64,000 nucleotides of DNA from Actinomycetota bacterium. GTDB taxonomy: Bacteria; Actinomycetota; Acidimicrobiia; Acidimicrobiales; RAAP-2. The position numbers and the translations under genes are program-made. This document shows, in pieces, positions 18,172 to 31,054 of this stretch. The DNA lies in the NCBI GenBank assembly GCA_009699875.1, contig WLNI01000001.1:558001-622000 (forward strand), read 5' to 3'. The notes beneath the pieces are model-generated. The model searched no databases. It was given only the letters and a program-made list of their open reading frames with translations, and was not told the origin of the DNA. The stretch's first letter is position 1. Each line of letters opens with the position of its first letter.

Positions 18172-19314
18172 ATGCATCAATCCATCTTGTTGGCACTGGT
18201 CGTCATCACGGCGCTTGGATTCGACTTTACGAATGGATTCCATGACACGGCCAACGCGATGGCCACGTCGATTGCAACCGGTGCCCTCAAGCCAAAGGTG
18301 GCAGTAGGGATGAGTGCCGTCTTAAACCTCGTCGGAGCATTCCTCTCTCTGGCAGTTGCCGCCACCATCGCCAGTGGCATCGTTGATCAGAACTTGATCA
18401 CACTCCAAGTGGTCTTTGCGGGACTCGTTGGTGGAATTGTATGGAACATGCTGACCTGGTATCTCGGCATTCCCTCGAGCTCGAGTCACGCTCTTATTGG
18501 TGGCGTCGTTGGGGCCATGTTTGTTCATGCTGGATCCTCTGCCATTGAGTGGAACGGCGTATTTTCGAAAGTGATCATTCCCGCCCTCCTCGCTCCCTTC
18601 GTTGCCGGGAGTATTGCCGCCGCCGCGACTTGGCTGGCCTATCGCCTGACGCACAATGTTCAGGCTGGTGTGAAATCTTCAAGCTTTCGTTGGGCCCAGG
18701 TTGGTTCAGCATCCATGGTTTCATTAGCACACGGAACAAATGACGCACAGAAGACAATGGGGATCATTACCTTGGCCCTCGTTGCTAACGGCACCCTCGG
18801 AAAAGATGGCGTGACCCCAACCTGGGTCATTATTTCTTGTGCGATTGCGATCTCTCTTGGTACTTATCTAGGAGGGTGGCGAATTATTCGTACCCTTGGA
18901 AAAGGCCTGACCGATATTGAAACGCCGCAGGGCTTTGCGGCAGAGACATCGTCGGCGGCTGTTCTCCTTGCCTCCTCTCATTTTGGAATTCCGCTGTCCA
19001 CCACGCAGATCTGCACCGGTTCGGTGGTGGGTTCAGGAGTTGGCCATAGCGTTCCGGTCCGCTGGAGAGTCTTCGGCCGAATGGTCTTCACCTGGGCGCT
19101 CACACTCCCCGCTGCAGCACTCGTCGGGGCAGCCTCATTCGCAGGACAACAGGCAATCGGAGGCAATGCCGGCGTCATTGTGCTGACAATCATTCTTGTT
19201 GGGGTCTGTGGCGGAATTTATGCCCTCTCTCGCAAAAACGCAGTATCTGCGAACAATGTCAATGATGACTGGGACCCTTCATCGACACCACTTCCATCGG
19301 TCCCCGCCACATAG
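18172..19314 (+). CDS. pit: Inorganic phosphate transporter (PiT family)
   Basis: DFTNGFHDTANAMATSIATGAL and SLAHGTNDAQKTMGI signatures. Confidence 0.93.
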   Translation: MHQSILLALVVITALGFDFTNGFHDTANAMATSIATGALKPKVAVGMSAVLNLVGAFLSLAVAATIASGIVDQNLITLQVVFAGLVGGIVWNMLTWYLGIPSSSSHALIGGVVGAMFVHAGSSAIEWNGVFSKVIIPALLAPFVAGSIAAAATWLAYRLTHNVQAGVKSSSFRWAQVGSASMVSLAHGTNDAQKTMGIITLALVANGTLGKDGVTPTWVIISCAIAISLGTYLGGWRIIRTLGKGLTDIETPQGFAAETSSAAVLLASSHFGIPLSTTQICTGSVVGSGVGHSVPVRWRVFGRMVFTWALTLPAAALVGAASFAGQQAIGGNAGVIVLTIILVGVCGGIYALSRKNAVSANNVNDDWDPSSTPLPSVPAT

Positions 19315-19328
19315 AATAAGGAACCCTG

Positions 19329-19574
19329 ATGCATCTGCTTTTGGCCTCATCAAAACCGCTCGTCGACTGGGCGGGACTTGGAAAAGTCTTTCTTGTGTCA
19401 GCGCTATTTGCGTTGGGCGTTGTCTTTGTAATGTCGCTTTCAATCATGGCGTTCTCGGACGCCTCGACCCACAGTGGGGGAAGAAAAGTCACGAGTACCG
19501 CGCTGGCTGGATTTGGAATCCTCGTGATTCTCGCAATTGTCGCCTACGGCATCTACATCATCACCGCAAAATAG
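19329..19574 (+). CDS. Small two-TM membrane protein
   Basis: 81 aa, two hydrophobic segments, between pit and usp on the same strand. Confidence 0.6.
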   Translation: MHLLLASSKPLVDWAGLGKVFLVSALFALGVVFVMSLSIMAFSDASTHSGGRKVTSTALAGFGILVILAIVAYGIYIITAK

Positions 19575-19584
19575 GAAGGGACAT

Positions 19585-20406
19585 ATGAAAATCACCACTT
19601 CCATGATTGTTGTTGGGGTCGATGGTTCGCCGGAGAGCGTTGCTGCGTATCGATTCGCCCAGCATGAGCTTGCGCAGGGAGAACGATACAAATCGATCTT
19701 GATTGTTGCGTCACTGACCGATCCGTTGGGCCTCGGCAACGACGATGCGGTTGATGATGCACGAGCCGCAGCAATGCGACAGCACATTGTTGAAGCAGTA
19801 GGAGAAAGTGATCTTCAAATCGAGGTTCGATCGGGAGACCCAGCTCACGTCTTAGCTGAAGTCTCAGATGATGCTGGCCTCTTGGTTATAGGAAAACGCG
19901 GTCATGGCGGCTTTCGAAATCTCGTTTTGGGTTCAACAGCTTCCTCATGCCTCGGCATAGCAAAGTGTCCCGTGATGGTCATTCCCTCAACGTTCGAAAA
20001 CTCTCTCACGAGTGAACTAGTCGTCGGCATCGACGGTTCCCTCTCGAGTCACCGAGCCCTGGCGTGGGCCATCGAAGAGGCTGCGGGGCGTTCAGTGAAT
20101 GTTGAACTCGTCGCCACATGGCGTCGCCCTCATCTTTGGGAACCAGTCCAAGGCTCGCCTGGTCACTATGAAGCGCTTGCGGATCACGAGCTCGAAGATG
20201 CCATGAGTTCGCTTGACTCGAAAGGCGTGCTTGTCGCCACCCACAGCATTGAGGGACATCCTTCCGAGGTCTTGCTCTCGCGCTCAGAGACCGCAGGTCT
20301 CATTGTCTTGGGGAACGAGGCGCACAAGGGCGGAAGGATCCATGCCCACGCCACGGCCGTTGAGATTGCCAGTCATTCAGTGTGCCCCGTCGTCGTTGTC
20401 CCCTAA
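19585..20406 (+). CDS. Universal stress protein, tandem UspA domains
   Basis: MIVVGVDGSPESVAAYRFA and LVVGIDGSLSSHRALAWA; start at ATG 19585 after GGAAGGG. Confidence 0.9.
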   Translation: MKITTSMIVVGVDGSPESVAAYRFAQHELAQGERYKSILIVASLTDPLGLGNDDAVDDARAAAMRQHIVEAVGESDLQIEVRSGDPAHVLAEVSDDAGLLVIGKRGHGGFRNLVLGSTASSCLGIAKCPVMVIPSTFENSLTSELVVGIDGSLSSHRALAWAIEEAAGRSVNVELVATWRRPHLWEPVQGSPGHYEALADHELEDAMSSLDSKGVLVATHSIEGHPSEVLLSRSETAGLIVLGNEAHKGGRIHAHATAVEIASHSVCPVVVVP

Positions 20407-20493
20407 CCTCACCCTGCACCGCTCGAGGCAGCCAGGAAGGTACGCTCGGTTGAGGCCAAAGAGGACAACGGTGAGCAACGTGAGGGTATTTGA

Positions 20494-21474
20494 ATGACAG
20501 AGATGCGACTTGACCCACTTTCGGGTCGCTGGGTAGTTATCTCTCAGGCACGTTCTGAACGACCTGATGCGTTCGTTCTCCACGCCAAACGACTCGAGCA
20601 TGAACCCTTAGAACCCTGTCCCTTCTGCCCAGGCCACGAAGAAGAGACGCCCCCTGCGCTGGTCACCTACGACGAAGACGGAGCTTGGAAAGTTCGTATT
20701 GTTCCAAATAAATATCCCGCCTTTGAAGGAGATCAGCCCTTCGTGGTGGAAAATCGGGGACCCGTCTTTACGGAAGGAACCGCTGGAGGAATCCACGAGG
20801 TCCTTATTCTTTCTCCCGAGCATGGGGCAGCGTGGCCCGACCTCGATGATCACCAAGCTGGATTAGTTATGAAAGCCATGAGAGATCGCATGGAAATGCA
20901 CTCGCACGAGTCCTACCTTCGCTACAGCCAGGCGATTGTCAATGCCGGCCGAGAAGCGGGAGCGTCGGTCGAACACCCCCACGGGCAACTCATGTCGATG
21001 AGTTTTGTCCCACGAGAACTCGCCGAAGAGCAGGCTCGATTTGCACGCTTCACAGCGCGATGTCTCCTCTGCACAACAATTGAGGCTGAAGAGTCTGTAG
21101 GACACCGTATTGTGTTTCAAGATGACCATGTCGTCGTGATTAGCCCCTACTGGGCCAGTGTTCCCTACGAAATGCTGGTCCTGCCTCGACACCACACCCC
21201 TCACCTCCACACCGCTGCTGACGTCGACGTCGAGTCAGTTGGTCGGGCAATTGGGATAGCGCTACGAGCGCTCGTTTCAACTATTGGTGACGCCGCCTAC
21301 AACCTTGTCTTCCACTCTGCACCATTCAAGATGGGAGAGCCATTTCACTGGCACGTCCACATTGTGCCAAAAGCAACCACACGAGCAGGATTCGAAATGG
21401 GAACTGGCGTGGCCATCAACATCGTTCCCCCTGAAGCCGCAGCGATAGAGCTCGCCGCTCACGTACTCAGCTAA
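20494..21474 (+). CDS. galT: Galactose-1-phosphate uridylyltransferase (GalT-like, HIT superfamily)
   Basis: CPFCPGHEEETPP, VEHPHGQLMSMSFVP, FHWHVHIVPK. Confidence 0.82.
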   Translation: MTEMRLDPLSGRWVVISQARSERPDAFVLHAKRLEHEPLEPCPFCPGHEEETPPALVTYDEDGAWKVRIVPNKYPAFEGDQPFVVENRGPVFTEGTAGGIHEVLILSPEHGAAWPDLDDHQAGLVMKAMRDRMEMHSHESYLRYSQAIVNAGREAGASVEHPHGQLMSMSFVPRELAEEQARFARFTARCLLCTTIEAEESVGHRIVFQDDHVVVISPYWASVPYEMLVLPRHHTPHLHTAADVDVESVGRAIGIALRALVSTIGDAAYNLVFHSAPFKMGEPFHWHVHIVPKATTRAGFEMGTGVAINIVPPEAAAIELAAHVLS

Positions 21475-22444
21475 GCAGCGCCTCCGCAGCAGAGTAAGGG
21501 TCGGTCTCGCGAGCAACGAGGCGTTTCACACTCGCTTGAAAAAGTTCGCCGTCAGCCACCTGTTCGACCCGCTCAGCGAGGCGTGCTTGCAGTACTCTTC
21601 GCAGCGCTTCGATGAGCCGTGCTTCTCGTCGTGTTTCAAGCGTTCCAGAGCCCACGAGGTGCGCTCGGTGGTCCGCAACGGTTCGCCACAACTCGCTCAC
21701 TCCCTCGCCGCTTTGCGCGACCGTCTCAAGAATTGGCGGTCTCCAGTCTCCAAGTTGTGAGAGGTCAAGCATCTGTTCGAGGTCTCGGCGGGACTCTCTC
21801 GCCCCTGGTCGATCCGCCTTGTTAATGACGAAGATATCGGCAATCTCAAGCAAACCTGCTTTGTTGGCCTGCATGGAATCCCCCCACCCCGGGGTGACGA
21901 CGACGACGGTGGTATCTGCAGCTGACGCCACTTCAACTTCCATCTGGCCGACGCCAACGGTCTCAATCAACACCACAGGCATCTCCGCTGCGCCAAGGAG
22001 TCTGACCGCATCAGGAACTGCGAGCGATAGGCCCCCGAGGTGTCCTCGAGTGGCCATGGAGCGAATAAACACCGTCGGGTCGGTGGCGTGATCTTGCATA
22101 CGGATACGGTCACCAAGGATAGCGCCACCACTAAAAGGTGACGAAGGATCAATCGCCAGAACAGAGACCTGCTCGATGGCTTCGGCTGCTCCGTTTTCAA
22201 CTTCCGGCCAGCCGCGTCGGGCCGTCGTGATTAATTGATCAGTGAGTGTGGATTTCCCTGCTCCCGGCGCACCGGTTAATCCCACGCTGTAGGGAGGAGC
22301 TGTGGCGTAGACCAACTTCGCTACCTCGAGACTCTCCGCTCCACCTCGCTCGATCATCGTCAAGAGGCGAGCTAACCCAACCCGACTCCCTTGCCGGGCG
22401 TCGTCAAGTAAGACTGCAGGATCTCGAGATGTTGTAGTCATCAC
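21467..22444 (-). CDS. meaB: Methylmalonyl-CoA mutase-associated GTPase MeaB/ArgK
   Basis: VGLTGAPGAGKSTLTDQLI, FIRSMATRGHLGGLS, VVIETVGVGQMEVEV-like segment, VINKADRPGA. Confidence 0.9.
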   Translation of the reverse strand: MMTTTSRDPAVLLDDARQGSRVGLARLLTMIERGGAESLEVAKLVYATAPPYSVGLTGAPGAGKSTLTDQLITTARRGWPEVENGAAEAIEQVSVLAIDPSSPFSGGAILGDRIRMQDHATDPTVFIRSMATRGHLGGLSLAVPDAVRLLGAAEMPVVLIETVGVGQMEVEVASAADTTVVVVTPGWGDSMQANKAGLLEIADIFVINKADRPGARESRRDLEQMLDLSQLGDWRPPILETVAQSGEGVSELWRTVADHRAHLVGSGTLETRREARLIEALRRVLQARLAERVEQVADGELFQASVKRLVARETDPYSAAEALLS

Positions 22445-23709
22445 AGCCAGGTTACGTCGGCGCCGAGGGATGCCAGTGTCCCCACGAAATCTTCATAGCC
22501 GCGTTCAATATGCTCGACCCCCGCAACGACTGTTTCGCCCTCGGCGGCAAGTCCTGCCAAGACCAGGGCCGCTCCGGCTCGAATATCTGGGGCCTTGACG
22601 GGCGCCCCGGAGAGTCGAGGAACGCCCCGCACGACAGCGTGGTGGCCCTCAGTTGAAATATCGGCTCCCATCCGACGTAGTTCGTCGACGTAGCGAAATC
22701 GGCCCTCAAAAAGGTTCTCCGAAACGATTGAGACGCCATCAGCCACGCTGAGTGCGGTGACTAAAAAGGGCTTGTAGTCAGTCGCAACCCCCGGAAACGG
22801 CAAGGTGGCAATGTCAGAGGCCACGCAACGTTGTGTTGACGTCACTCGGATCCCTTCTGGTCCAGAAAAGACTTCGAGGCCCATCGCCTCGAGTTTCTTC
22901 AAAAACATCTCCATATGTTCTGGTCGTCCATCGCTCACGGTCACCGAACCACCGCCGAGCGCTGGCGCCAAAAGGTAGGTCGCACAGACCACTCGATCTG
23001 GAATAACTCGGTGGGATGTTGGCGACAGTGTCTCGGATCCTTCAATAACGAGCTGAGATGTTCCTGCTCCTTGAATAGAGGCCCCCATCGAGGTCAGCAT
23101 CTCTGCCAAATCCGTTACTTCAGGTTCGCGAGCAGCATTCTCGATGGTGGTTGTCCCGCTCGCTGAGACGGCGGCCATCAAGAGGTTGTCAGTCGCGGTA
23201 TGGCTTGGATACTCCAAGACAATGTGCGCCCCACGTAAGCGACCTGATGCATCAGTGACCTCACCCTCAACGAAGCCATGGTTTGTTGTAAAGCGAACCC
23301 CCATGGCTTCGAGACCCGAGAGATGAATGTCGATAGGCCGACTCCCAAAGTCATCCCCGCCTGGGAGCGAGACACGTGCCTTCCCACAACGAGCGAGCAG
23401 TGGTCCAAGGACGACAATCGAGGCTCGCATCTTTTCGACGAGTTCGTAAGGGGCAACCGGAGTTATTTCTTCGGTTGTCGGCACATCAATACTCAGGCGG
23501 CGGCCATCGTGTCGTTCAACGCCGCAGCCGAGGGAGCGAAGCATGTCAGACATGATTTCAACATCAGTGATGGCTGGAACATTCTCTAATTCATAGGTTC
23601 CCTCTGCCAAGAGACACGCTGCCATCAATTTCAGGACTGAGTTCTTTGCCCCTCCAACCTCCACGCTTCCAGCGAGTGGAGGGCCTGGGTTGACCACGAT
23701 CCTTTTCAT
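22441..23709 (-). CDS. murA: UDP-N-acetylglucosamine 1-carboxyvinyltransferase
   Basis: [57 protein letters not shown]; start at ATG 23709. Confidence 0.92.
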   Translation of the reverse strand: MKRIVVNPGPPLAGSVEVGGAKNSVLKLMAACLLAEGTYELENVPAITDVEIMSDMLRSLGCGVERHDGRRLSIDVPTTEEITPVAPYELVEKMRASIVVLGPLLARCGKARVSLPGGDDFGSRPIDIHLSGLEAMGVRFTTNHGFVEGEVTDASGRLRGAHIVLEYPSHTATDNLLMAAVSASGTTTIENAAREPEVTDLAEMLTSMGASIQGAGTSQLVIEGSETLSPTSHRVIPDRVVCATYLLAPALGGGSVTVSDGRPEHMEMFLKKLEAMGLEVFSGPEGIRVTSTQRCVASDIATLPFPGVATDYKPFLVTALSVADGVSIVSENLFEGRFRYVDELRRMGADISTEGHHAVVRGVPRLSGAPVKAPDIRAGAALVLAGLAAEGETVVAGVEHIERGYEDFVGTLASLGADVTWL

Positions 23710-23808
23710 ACCTTGATTATGGTCGCCAGTGGCGGCTCTTCCTAACCACAGCCGGAGTTTGACGTCCAAGCGGGTCGCCAACCTGGCTTCTCAAGTAAGG
23801 TTTCCGCC

Positions 23809-24801
23809 ATGGACCGAACGCCTGAAACTCCAGATCGGAACCTCGCCCTTGACTTAGTGCGGGTCACCGAAGCCGCTGCCATGGCGGCGAATCGATTTAT
23901 GGGCCGGGGCGACAAAAATGCGGCTGACGGCGCCGCCGTTGAAGCGATGCGAGTCGTGCTCTCTACCGTGCGAATGGACGGCATTGTCGTGATTGGCGAG
24001 GGTGAGAAAGACGAAGCCCCCATGTTGTACAACGGCGAGCGAATCGGGGATGGCTCCCCTCCCGAGTGCGATATTGCTGTTGATCCAATTGATGGCACCA
24101 CATTGACGGCAAAGGGACGCGGCGGCGCCCTCGCCGTGATTGCCGTCTCTGAACGAGGCACCATGTTCGATCCAGGACCTTGTGTCTATATGGAGAAGAT
24201 TGCCGTTGGCCCACGAGGCATTGGTGCAGTTGACATCCGAAACTCCCCCACCGAGAACCTAACGTCGCTGGGGAAACAACTTAATCAACCAGTTCAGAAC
24301 TTAACTGCGGTCATTCTTGATCGAGATCGTCACGAAGAACTCATCGGTGAGGTTCGCCAAGCCGGGGCCCGGGTGCGCTTGATCACCGACGGTGACGTCG
24401 CCGGAGCCATCCAGACAAGTTGGCCAAACTCGGGAGCCGACATTCTCTTTGGAATCGGCGGGACTCCAGAAGGCGTGATCGCAGCGGCTGCGTTGCGCTC
24501 CTTGGGGGGAGAACTCCAAGGCCGACTCTGGCCTCGAAACGACGAGGAGCGCAGCGCTGCACTCGATGCTGGCTACGACCTCGATCGAGTCCTTATGACC
24601 GAAGATCTGGTCTCGGGTGATAACTGCTTCTTCTCTGCGACCGGTATTACTGACGGAGAGCTCCTTCAGGGGGTGCGCTTCACAGAAACAGGAGTTTCTA
24701 CTCAGTCAATCGTGATGCGATCTCGATCTGGAACGTGGCGAAAAGTCGATGCGATGCACCGACTAGAGAAACTCTCGCAGTTCTCTTCGATCGACTACTA
24801 A
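23809..24801 (+). CDS. glpX: Class II fructose-1,6-bisphosphatase
   Basis: [38 protein letters not shown]. Confidence 0.93.
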   Translation: MDRTPETPDRNLALDLVRVTEAAAMAANRFMGRGDKNAADGAAVEAMRVVLSTVRMDGIVVIGEGEKDEAPMLYNGERIGDGSPPECDIAVDPIDGTTLTAKGRGGALAVIAVSERGTMFDPGPCVYMEKIAVGPRGIGAVDIRNSPTENLTSLGKQLNQPVQNLTAVILDRDRHEELIGEVRQAGARVRLITDGDVAGAIQTSWPNSGADILFGIGGTPEGVIAAAALRSLGGELQGRLWPRNDEERSAALDAGYDLDRVLMTEDLVSGDNCFFSATGITDGELLQGVRFTETGVSTQSIVMRSRSGTWRKVDAMHRLEKLSQFSSIDY

Positions 24802-25304
24802 ACCTGCGAGGCAGGAATACTCAAACGCAGTTCCGCTCGAGCAAGGTCTGCTTCTGCATTGGCGAGTTCTGCCATCGCGTCACCCATCTCTTCCTCGCTT
24901 TGGCGAGAGTTTGCTGCTCGCAGTTCAGTGACTCGAGCCTCTGCTGCAACCTGTGCTTCTCGAGCCCGAGGGACATCGAGTTCGCTCACGAGTTCAGCAA
25001 CCCCGGCCAGAATCGTGACGCGCGTTGTGCGCGCACTCTCGGGTGAGTCAGGGAGCAATTCTCCACCGGCACCTTCGCTGGTCGTGATCTGGACGAATCC
25101 GCCATGGATCACGACGTCAATCTGGTCACCTTCGACCGGCTCGATTTTAACGAGACCTGGTACCACGTCGCCGATGAGTTCCGCGTGTTCTGCCATGACC
25201 GTGAGGTCGCCTTCTGACGTCGCCAAGACAACCGAGTTTGCCGGTCCGGCAAACAGGGCGGCTTCTGGAGTCACAATTTCAACGCCGACGGCGTGCTCGG
25301 CCAT
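24798..25304 (-). CDS. atpC: F1Fo ATP synthase epsilon subunit
   Basis: [37 protein letters not shown]; operon position. Confidence 0.88.
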   Translation of the reverse strand: MAEHAVGVEIVTPEAALFAGPANSVVLATSEGDLTVMAEHAELIGDVVPGLVKIEPVEGDQIDVVIHGGFVQITTSEGAGGELLPDSPESARTTRVTILAGVAELVSELDVPRAREAQVAAEARVTELRAANSRQSEEEMGDAMAELANAEADLARAELRLSIPASQV

Positions 25305-26744
<1,440 letters not shown>

Positions 26745-27650
26745 TCATGCTCCTTTTTTCTGACGCAGTGCTTCCGCACCACCCACGATTTCCATGATCT
26801 CGGTTGTAATTGAATCTTGACGAGCTCGGTTCATGATCCTTGTCAGGGTCAAACTCAAGTCGTCAGCATTATCAGTTGCCGCAGCCATTGCTCGTTGCTG
26901 CGACGTGTGAAACGCTGCCGCACCTTCTAAGAGGGCGGAGAACATTTCGCTTTCGAGTGCCTTCGGGGCAAGATCTGCAAGAAGTTGCTCGGCATCAGGC
27001 TCAAACTCGGTGTAGCCACGTAACTCGTGCGGCGCGTCCTCTTCTTCACGTTCTCCTCGGGGGTCAACAAGTGGCAAGAGTTGTCGAGTCTCGACTTTTT
27101 GTGAACCAGCCGAAATAAATCTTGTGGAGACTAAGAGCACTTGGTCAGCCTCTCCGGCGATGAATGGTGCCGCTGCGCTCGCTGCAACTTCTCGAGCATC
27201 AGCGAAAGAAGGTCGGTCGGTAAATCCCTGGAACGATGCTTCGACCTCTTGACCGCGAAAGCGGAAGTACGGTCCGGCTTTCTTTCCAACGACAATGACT
27301 CGCGAATTCGCGCCTTTCTTTTTGAGCTCGATAATCAGACGCTCCGCGGCTCGAAGAGCTGAAGAGTTGTAGGCACCAGAGAGTCCACGATCGCCAACGA
27401 TGACGACAATCACGGCCGTCTCAATCTTTTCTGGCGTTCCAAGCATCTTGCCCGCTGCATGTGCGTCGCCCTTGGCAGCTTCGACAATGACTCTCGCCAT
27501 TCCCTCTCGGTAGGGGCGGTTCGCAATAATTCGAGCTTGGGCTCGTTGAATCTGAGATGCGGCAATCAACTCCATCGCTTTTGTGATTTTCCGCGTTGCT
27601 TCGACACTCTTAATACGACGTCGAAGAACTCTCTCTTGACCTCCAGCCAT
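26745..27650 (-). CDS. atpG: F1Fo ATP synthase gamma subunit
   Basis: RRIKSVEATRKITKAMELIA; ITTEIMEIVGGAEAL C-terminus. Confidence 0.95.
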   Translation of the reverse strand: MAGGQERVLRRRIKSVEATRKITKAMELIAASQIQRAQARIIANRPYREGMARVIVEAAKGDAHAAGKMLGTPEKIETAVIVVIVGDRGLSGAYNSSALRAAERLIIELKKKGANSRVIVVGKKAGPYFRFRGQEVEASFQGFTDRPSFADAREVAASAAAPFIAGEADQVLLVSTRFISAGSQKVETRQLLPLVDPRGEREEEDAPHELRGYTEFEPDAEQLLADLAPKALESEMFSALLEGAAAFHTSQQRAMAAATDNADDLSLTLTRIMNRARQDSITTEIMEIVGGAEALRQKKGA

Positions 27651-27691
27651 GGGTGCTTACCTCCTCTCTTCTCTCTGTTTTCGAAACTGGT

Positions 27692-29215
27692 CTAAGCGTC
27701 TGTTCCGAGATCAAACCCGGAAAGGAACGTGTCGAGGGCCTTGTCGAGGGCGTCAGTACTCGAGATCGCTCCTGTGGTGCGGATCTCATCGAGAATTCCA
27801 GACTGGCTAGCCCGGAAGTACTCACGCAACGACGTTTCAAATCGTCGGACTTCCTTGACCGGCACGGTGTCGGCCCACCCCTTGGTCCCGGCATAAATAA
27901 CCACCACTTGCTCTTCAACGGGAACAGGTGCATTCAGAGGTTGCTTCAACAACTCGGTCAAGCGATATCCCCGGTCAAGTTGTTGCTGGCTTGACTTGTC
28001 GAGTTCTGAACCAAAAGTGGCGAAGGACTCTAAGTCTCGGAACTGAGCCAAGTCGATCTTGAGTGTTCCAGCGACTGACTTCATCGCCTTGATCTGGGCA
28101 GCTCCACCGACTCGAGACACTGAGTTTCCGACATTGATAGCGGGACGCACACCTGAGTAGAACAGGTCAGACTCCAAGAAGACCTGGCCGTCGGTGATTG
28201 AAATCACGTTGGTTGGGATATAGGCCGAGATGTCTCCAGCCTTGGTCTCAATGATCGGCAGTGCGGTCAATGACCCTCCACCGAGTTCGTCCGAAAGCTT
28301 CGCTGCACGCTCTAAGAGACGGCTGTGAAGGTAGAAGACGTCACCTGGGTAGGCCTCACGACCTGGTGGGCGACGAAGCAGAAGCGACAACTGCCGATAC
28401 GCCTCGGCCTGCTTGGAAAGGTCATCGTAAACAACGAGTGCTGCTTGGCCGTTTTCCATCCAGTGCTGTCCCAGCGCACACCCTGCGAAGGGAGCGAGGA
28501 ACTTAAACGGCGCAGGGTCTCCTGCGGAGGCGACAACGACCACGGTGTACTCCATCGCACCGGTGTCTTCCAAGAGTTTGACGGTCTGGGCAACCGATGA
28601 GTTCTTCTGGCCGATGGCAACGTAGATGCACTTCACGCCTTGGCCTGCTTGGTTCAGAATCGTGTCGATGGCGATCGTGGTCTTCCCGGTCTTTCGGTCA
28701 CCAATGATCAACTCTCGTTGCCCTCGGCCGATTGGCGTCATCGCGTCAATGGCCTTGATGCCGGTTTGTAGAGGCTCGGTCACAGGTTGTCGGCCCATAA
28801 TTCCAGGGGCTTGAATCTCCATACGACGACTTTCTGTCGCGTTAATTGGGCCCTTGCCATCAATGGGCTCACCCAAGGCGTTTACGACTCGGCCGAGCAT
28901 GGCGTCGCCACAGGCAATCGACAAGATCCTCCCGGTGGCTCGCACAATTTGGTCTTCTTCTAATGAGTCCACTGATCCGAGAACCACAGAACCCACAGTG
29001 TCCTCGTCCAAGTTCATTGCGAGACCCAATGTCCCGTCTTCAAACTCAAGGAGTTCGTTCAACGCTGCTCCTGGGAGTCCTGAGACTCGAGCAATACCGT
29101 CCGCTACCTCAACGATTCGACCGACTTGCTCTGCCCCAACCTCTGGGGTGTAGTCGGCGACGTGACGCTTGAGAGCTTCAGTAATCTCATTTGCGCTAAT
29201 CGTTAGTTCTGCCAT
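27692..29215 (-). CDS. atpA: F1Fo ATP synthase alpha subunit
   Basis: [34 protein letters not shown]. Confidence 0.98.
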   Translation of the reverse strand: MAELTISANEITEALKRHVADYTPEVGAEQVGRIVEVADGIARVSGLPGAALNELLEFEDGTLGLAMNLDEDTVGSVVLGSVDSLEEDQIVRATGRILSIACGDAMLGRVVNALGEPIDGKGPINATESRRMEIQAPGIMGRQPVTEPLQTGIKAIDAMTPIGRGQRELIIGDRKTGKTTIAIDTILNQAGQGVKCIYVAIGQKNSSVAQTVKLLEDTGAMEYTVVVVASAGDPAPFKFLAPFAGCALGQHWMENGQAALVVYDDLSKQAEAYRQLSLLLRRPPGREAYPGDVFYLHSRLLERAAKLSDELGGGSLTALPIIETKAGDISAYIPTNVISITDGQVFLESDLFYSGVRPAINVGNSVSRVGGAAQIKAMKSVAGTLKIDLAQFRDLESFATFGSELDKSSQQQLDRGYRLTELLKQPLNAPVPVEEQVVVIYAGTKGWADTVPVKEVRRFETSLREYFRASQSGILDEIRTTGAISSTDALDKALDTFLSGFDLGTDA

Positions 29216-29241
29216 GTGGCTCCTCCGTCATTCTTTCTTTA

Positions 29242-30144
29242 CTAGTCGTTCTTTTGAAATGCTTTGTGGTCGGCGTCTAAGTGCTCTCGAAGTTGATCAA
29301 GTCGACCTCGCGCCGTCGCGTCGACCAACAGATCTCCAACTTCAACGCGTACTCCACCGAGAAGCGATGCGTCTTCTGTGATTTGTAACTCCACTGGATT
29401 GCCCGCCAACGCTGCGAGCGAGTCTCTCAGTGCATCAGCTTGCGCGCTATCAAGCCCTTTCGCTGTACGAACTTTTGCCACGCGCCACCCTCGAGCACGT
29501 GCGGTCAAATCAACGAGCCAGTCAATCGTGCCGACAACGTCTCTGGCACGTCCTCCCGCGATCACGTACTCCAAGAGGCGGACCGAAGGCGCTGATGCTC
29601 TGTTGGCTAAGAGGTCGTGCACGACGCCTTGTCGTCGCTCCACTGGCATATCTCGATCTGTCAGGGCGTGGCGAAGACTTGGATTCCCTTCGATGCTGCG
29701 GGCGAATCGGAAGAGCTCATCTTCGGTCTCTTCTAAATCGCGTACCTCAAGCTCTTCGTAAAGAGCAGCGGCGAATCCACCAACACGCTCTCGAGCACCC
29801 ATCACCGAGAGTCCGAGCTCGGCTTGGGCCTCTAGGTGTGCTGCTTGTCGAGAGCGCACCGCCAAGAAGGCCAGTGATTGAGGAACCTCTTGCGCCAAAC
29901 TGACAAGAGCGGCATGAGAAGCCAAACGGACAGACGGTGCAGATACTTTGTTTTCCAAGACATCAGCCATCACGGCCTTGCGAGCCGAGCCAGTGACCGA
30001 CGTATCCGTCATGGCGGCACGCAAGTCATTATTCGCCAAGATGGTTTCTTCGACTTGCGCGAGTTCAGCCGCGACCCTCTGGGTCGTTGCTTCATCAAGC
30101 TCACCTAACACGGCGGCTGCATAGCCTTGGATTGACGGATTCAT
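29242..30144 (-). CDS. atpH: F1Fo ATP synthase delta subunit
   Basis: GGVRVEVGDLLVDATARGRLDQLREHL C-terminal motif; operon position. Confidence 0.88.
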   Translation of the reverse strand: MNPSIQGYAAAVLGELDEATTQRVAAELAQVEETILANNDLRAAMTDTSVTGSARKAVMADVLENKVSAPSVRLASHAALVSLAQEVPQSLAFLAVRSRQAAHLEAQAELGLSVMGARERVGGFAAALYEELEVRDLEETEDELFRFARSIEGNPSLRHALTDRDMPVERRQGVVHDLLANRASAPSVRLLEYVIAGGRARDVVGTIDWLVDLTARARGWRVAKVRTAKGLDSAQADALRDSLAALAGNPVELQITEDASLLGGVRVEVGDLLVDATARGRLDQLREHLDADHKAFQKND

Positions 30145-30671
30145 CCTTGTGCGCCCGTCTCCCCTGCGTTTGCTGAAGTGCGAAGGGCACCTACTGCTTC
30201 GTCGACAAGGTCCTGGTGGGCCTTCATGTCGACCTCTCGACCGATCACGCGCTCGACAACACCCATCACGATGGTGCCAAGTTGCGCTGCCGCATCGTCA
30301 ACCGCTCGCTGTCGCGCCAGAGTCACCTCGGCGTCAGCATTGCCAACGATTCGGTCATACTCGGTCTGACCTTTTGCTTGCGCCTCGCTGCGAACCTGTT
30401 CTGCCGTTGTGTTTGCTTGGGCCACGATGTCTCGTGCTTGGCTCCGAGCGTCTTCTAGGGCTTGGCGGCGTTGGTCGTCAGCAGCCGCTGCATCAACTTT
30501 GGCTGCTTCAGCCGCATCAAGGGATGCCTTGATGTCAGCTTGGCGATCCGCCATGGCCTTGGACAGGGGCGGCACGATATAACGCTTGGTCAACCACAAA
30601 ATGATCAGCAGTACTGCTAACTCGACGAAGAACGTTCCGTTAGGCAGAAGAAAAATTGCTGCGATCGACAT
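30141..30671 (-). CDS. atpF: F1Fo ATP synthase b subunit
   Basis: N-terminal TM followed by long Ala-rich amphipathic helix; operon position. Confidence 0.9.
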   Translation of the reverse strand: MSIAAIFLLPNGTFFVELAVLLIILWLTKRYIVPPLSKAMADRQADIKASLDAAEAAKVDAAAADDQRRQALEDARSQARDIVAQANTTAEQVRSEAQAKGQTEYDRIVGNADAEVTLARQRAVDDAAAQLGTIVMGVVERVIGREVDMKAHQDLVDEAVGALRTSANAGETGAQG

Positions 30672-30736
30672 ACGTCTCTCTCCTCTACTTGACTTTCAAT
30701 GAGTCCGTTTCAATGGACTCGTGGGCTGAGTTCGGC

Positions 30737-30997
30737 CTAGGCCTTGGCGAAGACGTACACAAAGACGACCATGAACAACAAGTTGATGAAGTACATGGCT
30801 TCTGCAAGACCAACGGTCAAGAAGAAGTAGGTCCGTGCTTTGTTTTCGATTTCTGGTTGTCGAGCAATCGCTGCGATTGTCTGGCTACCGGCCAGACCGT
30901 CACCGATGGCTGCACCGACGGCGCCGCCGCCCAATGCAAGTCCACCTCCGACGAGGGCTCCTGCCAGCTGAACTGCCTGCTCCATTGTTTGTGCCAT
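30737..30997 (-). CDS. atpE: F1Fo ATP synthase c subunit
   Basis: [49 protein letters not shown]. Confidence 0.95.
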   Translation of the reverse strand: MAQTMEQAVQLAGALVGGGLALGGGAVGAAIGDGLAGSQTIAAIARQPEIENKARTYFFLTVGLAEAMYFINLLFMVVFVYVFAKA

Positions 30998-31054
30998 TAC
31001 TTTCCTCCTGTGTGATGGGACTTCATTGATAAAACTTTTTCTTCACGAAGTGCT

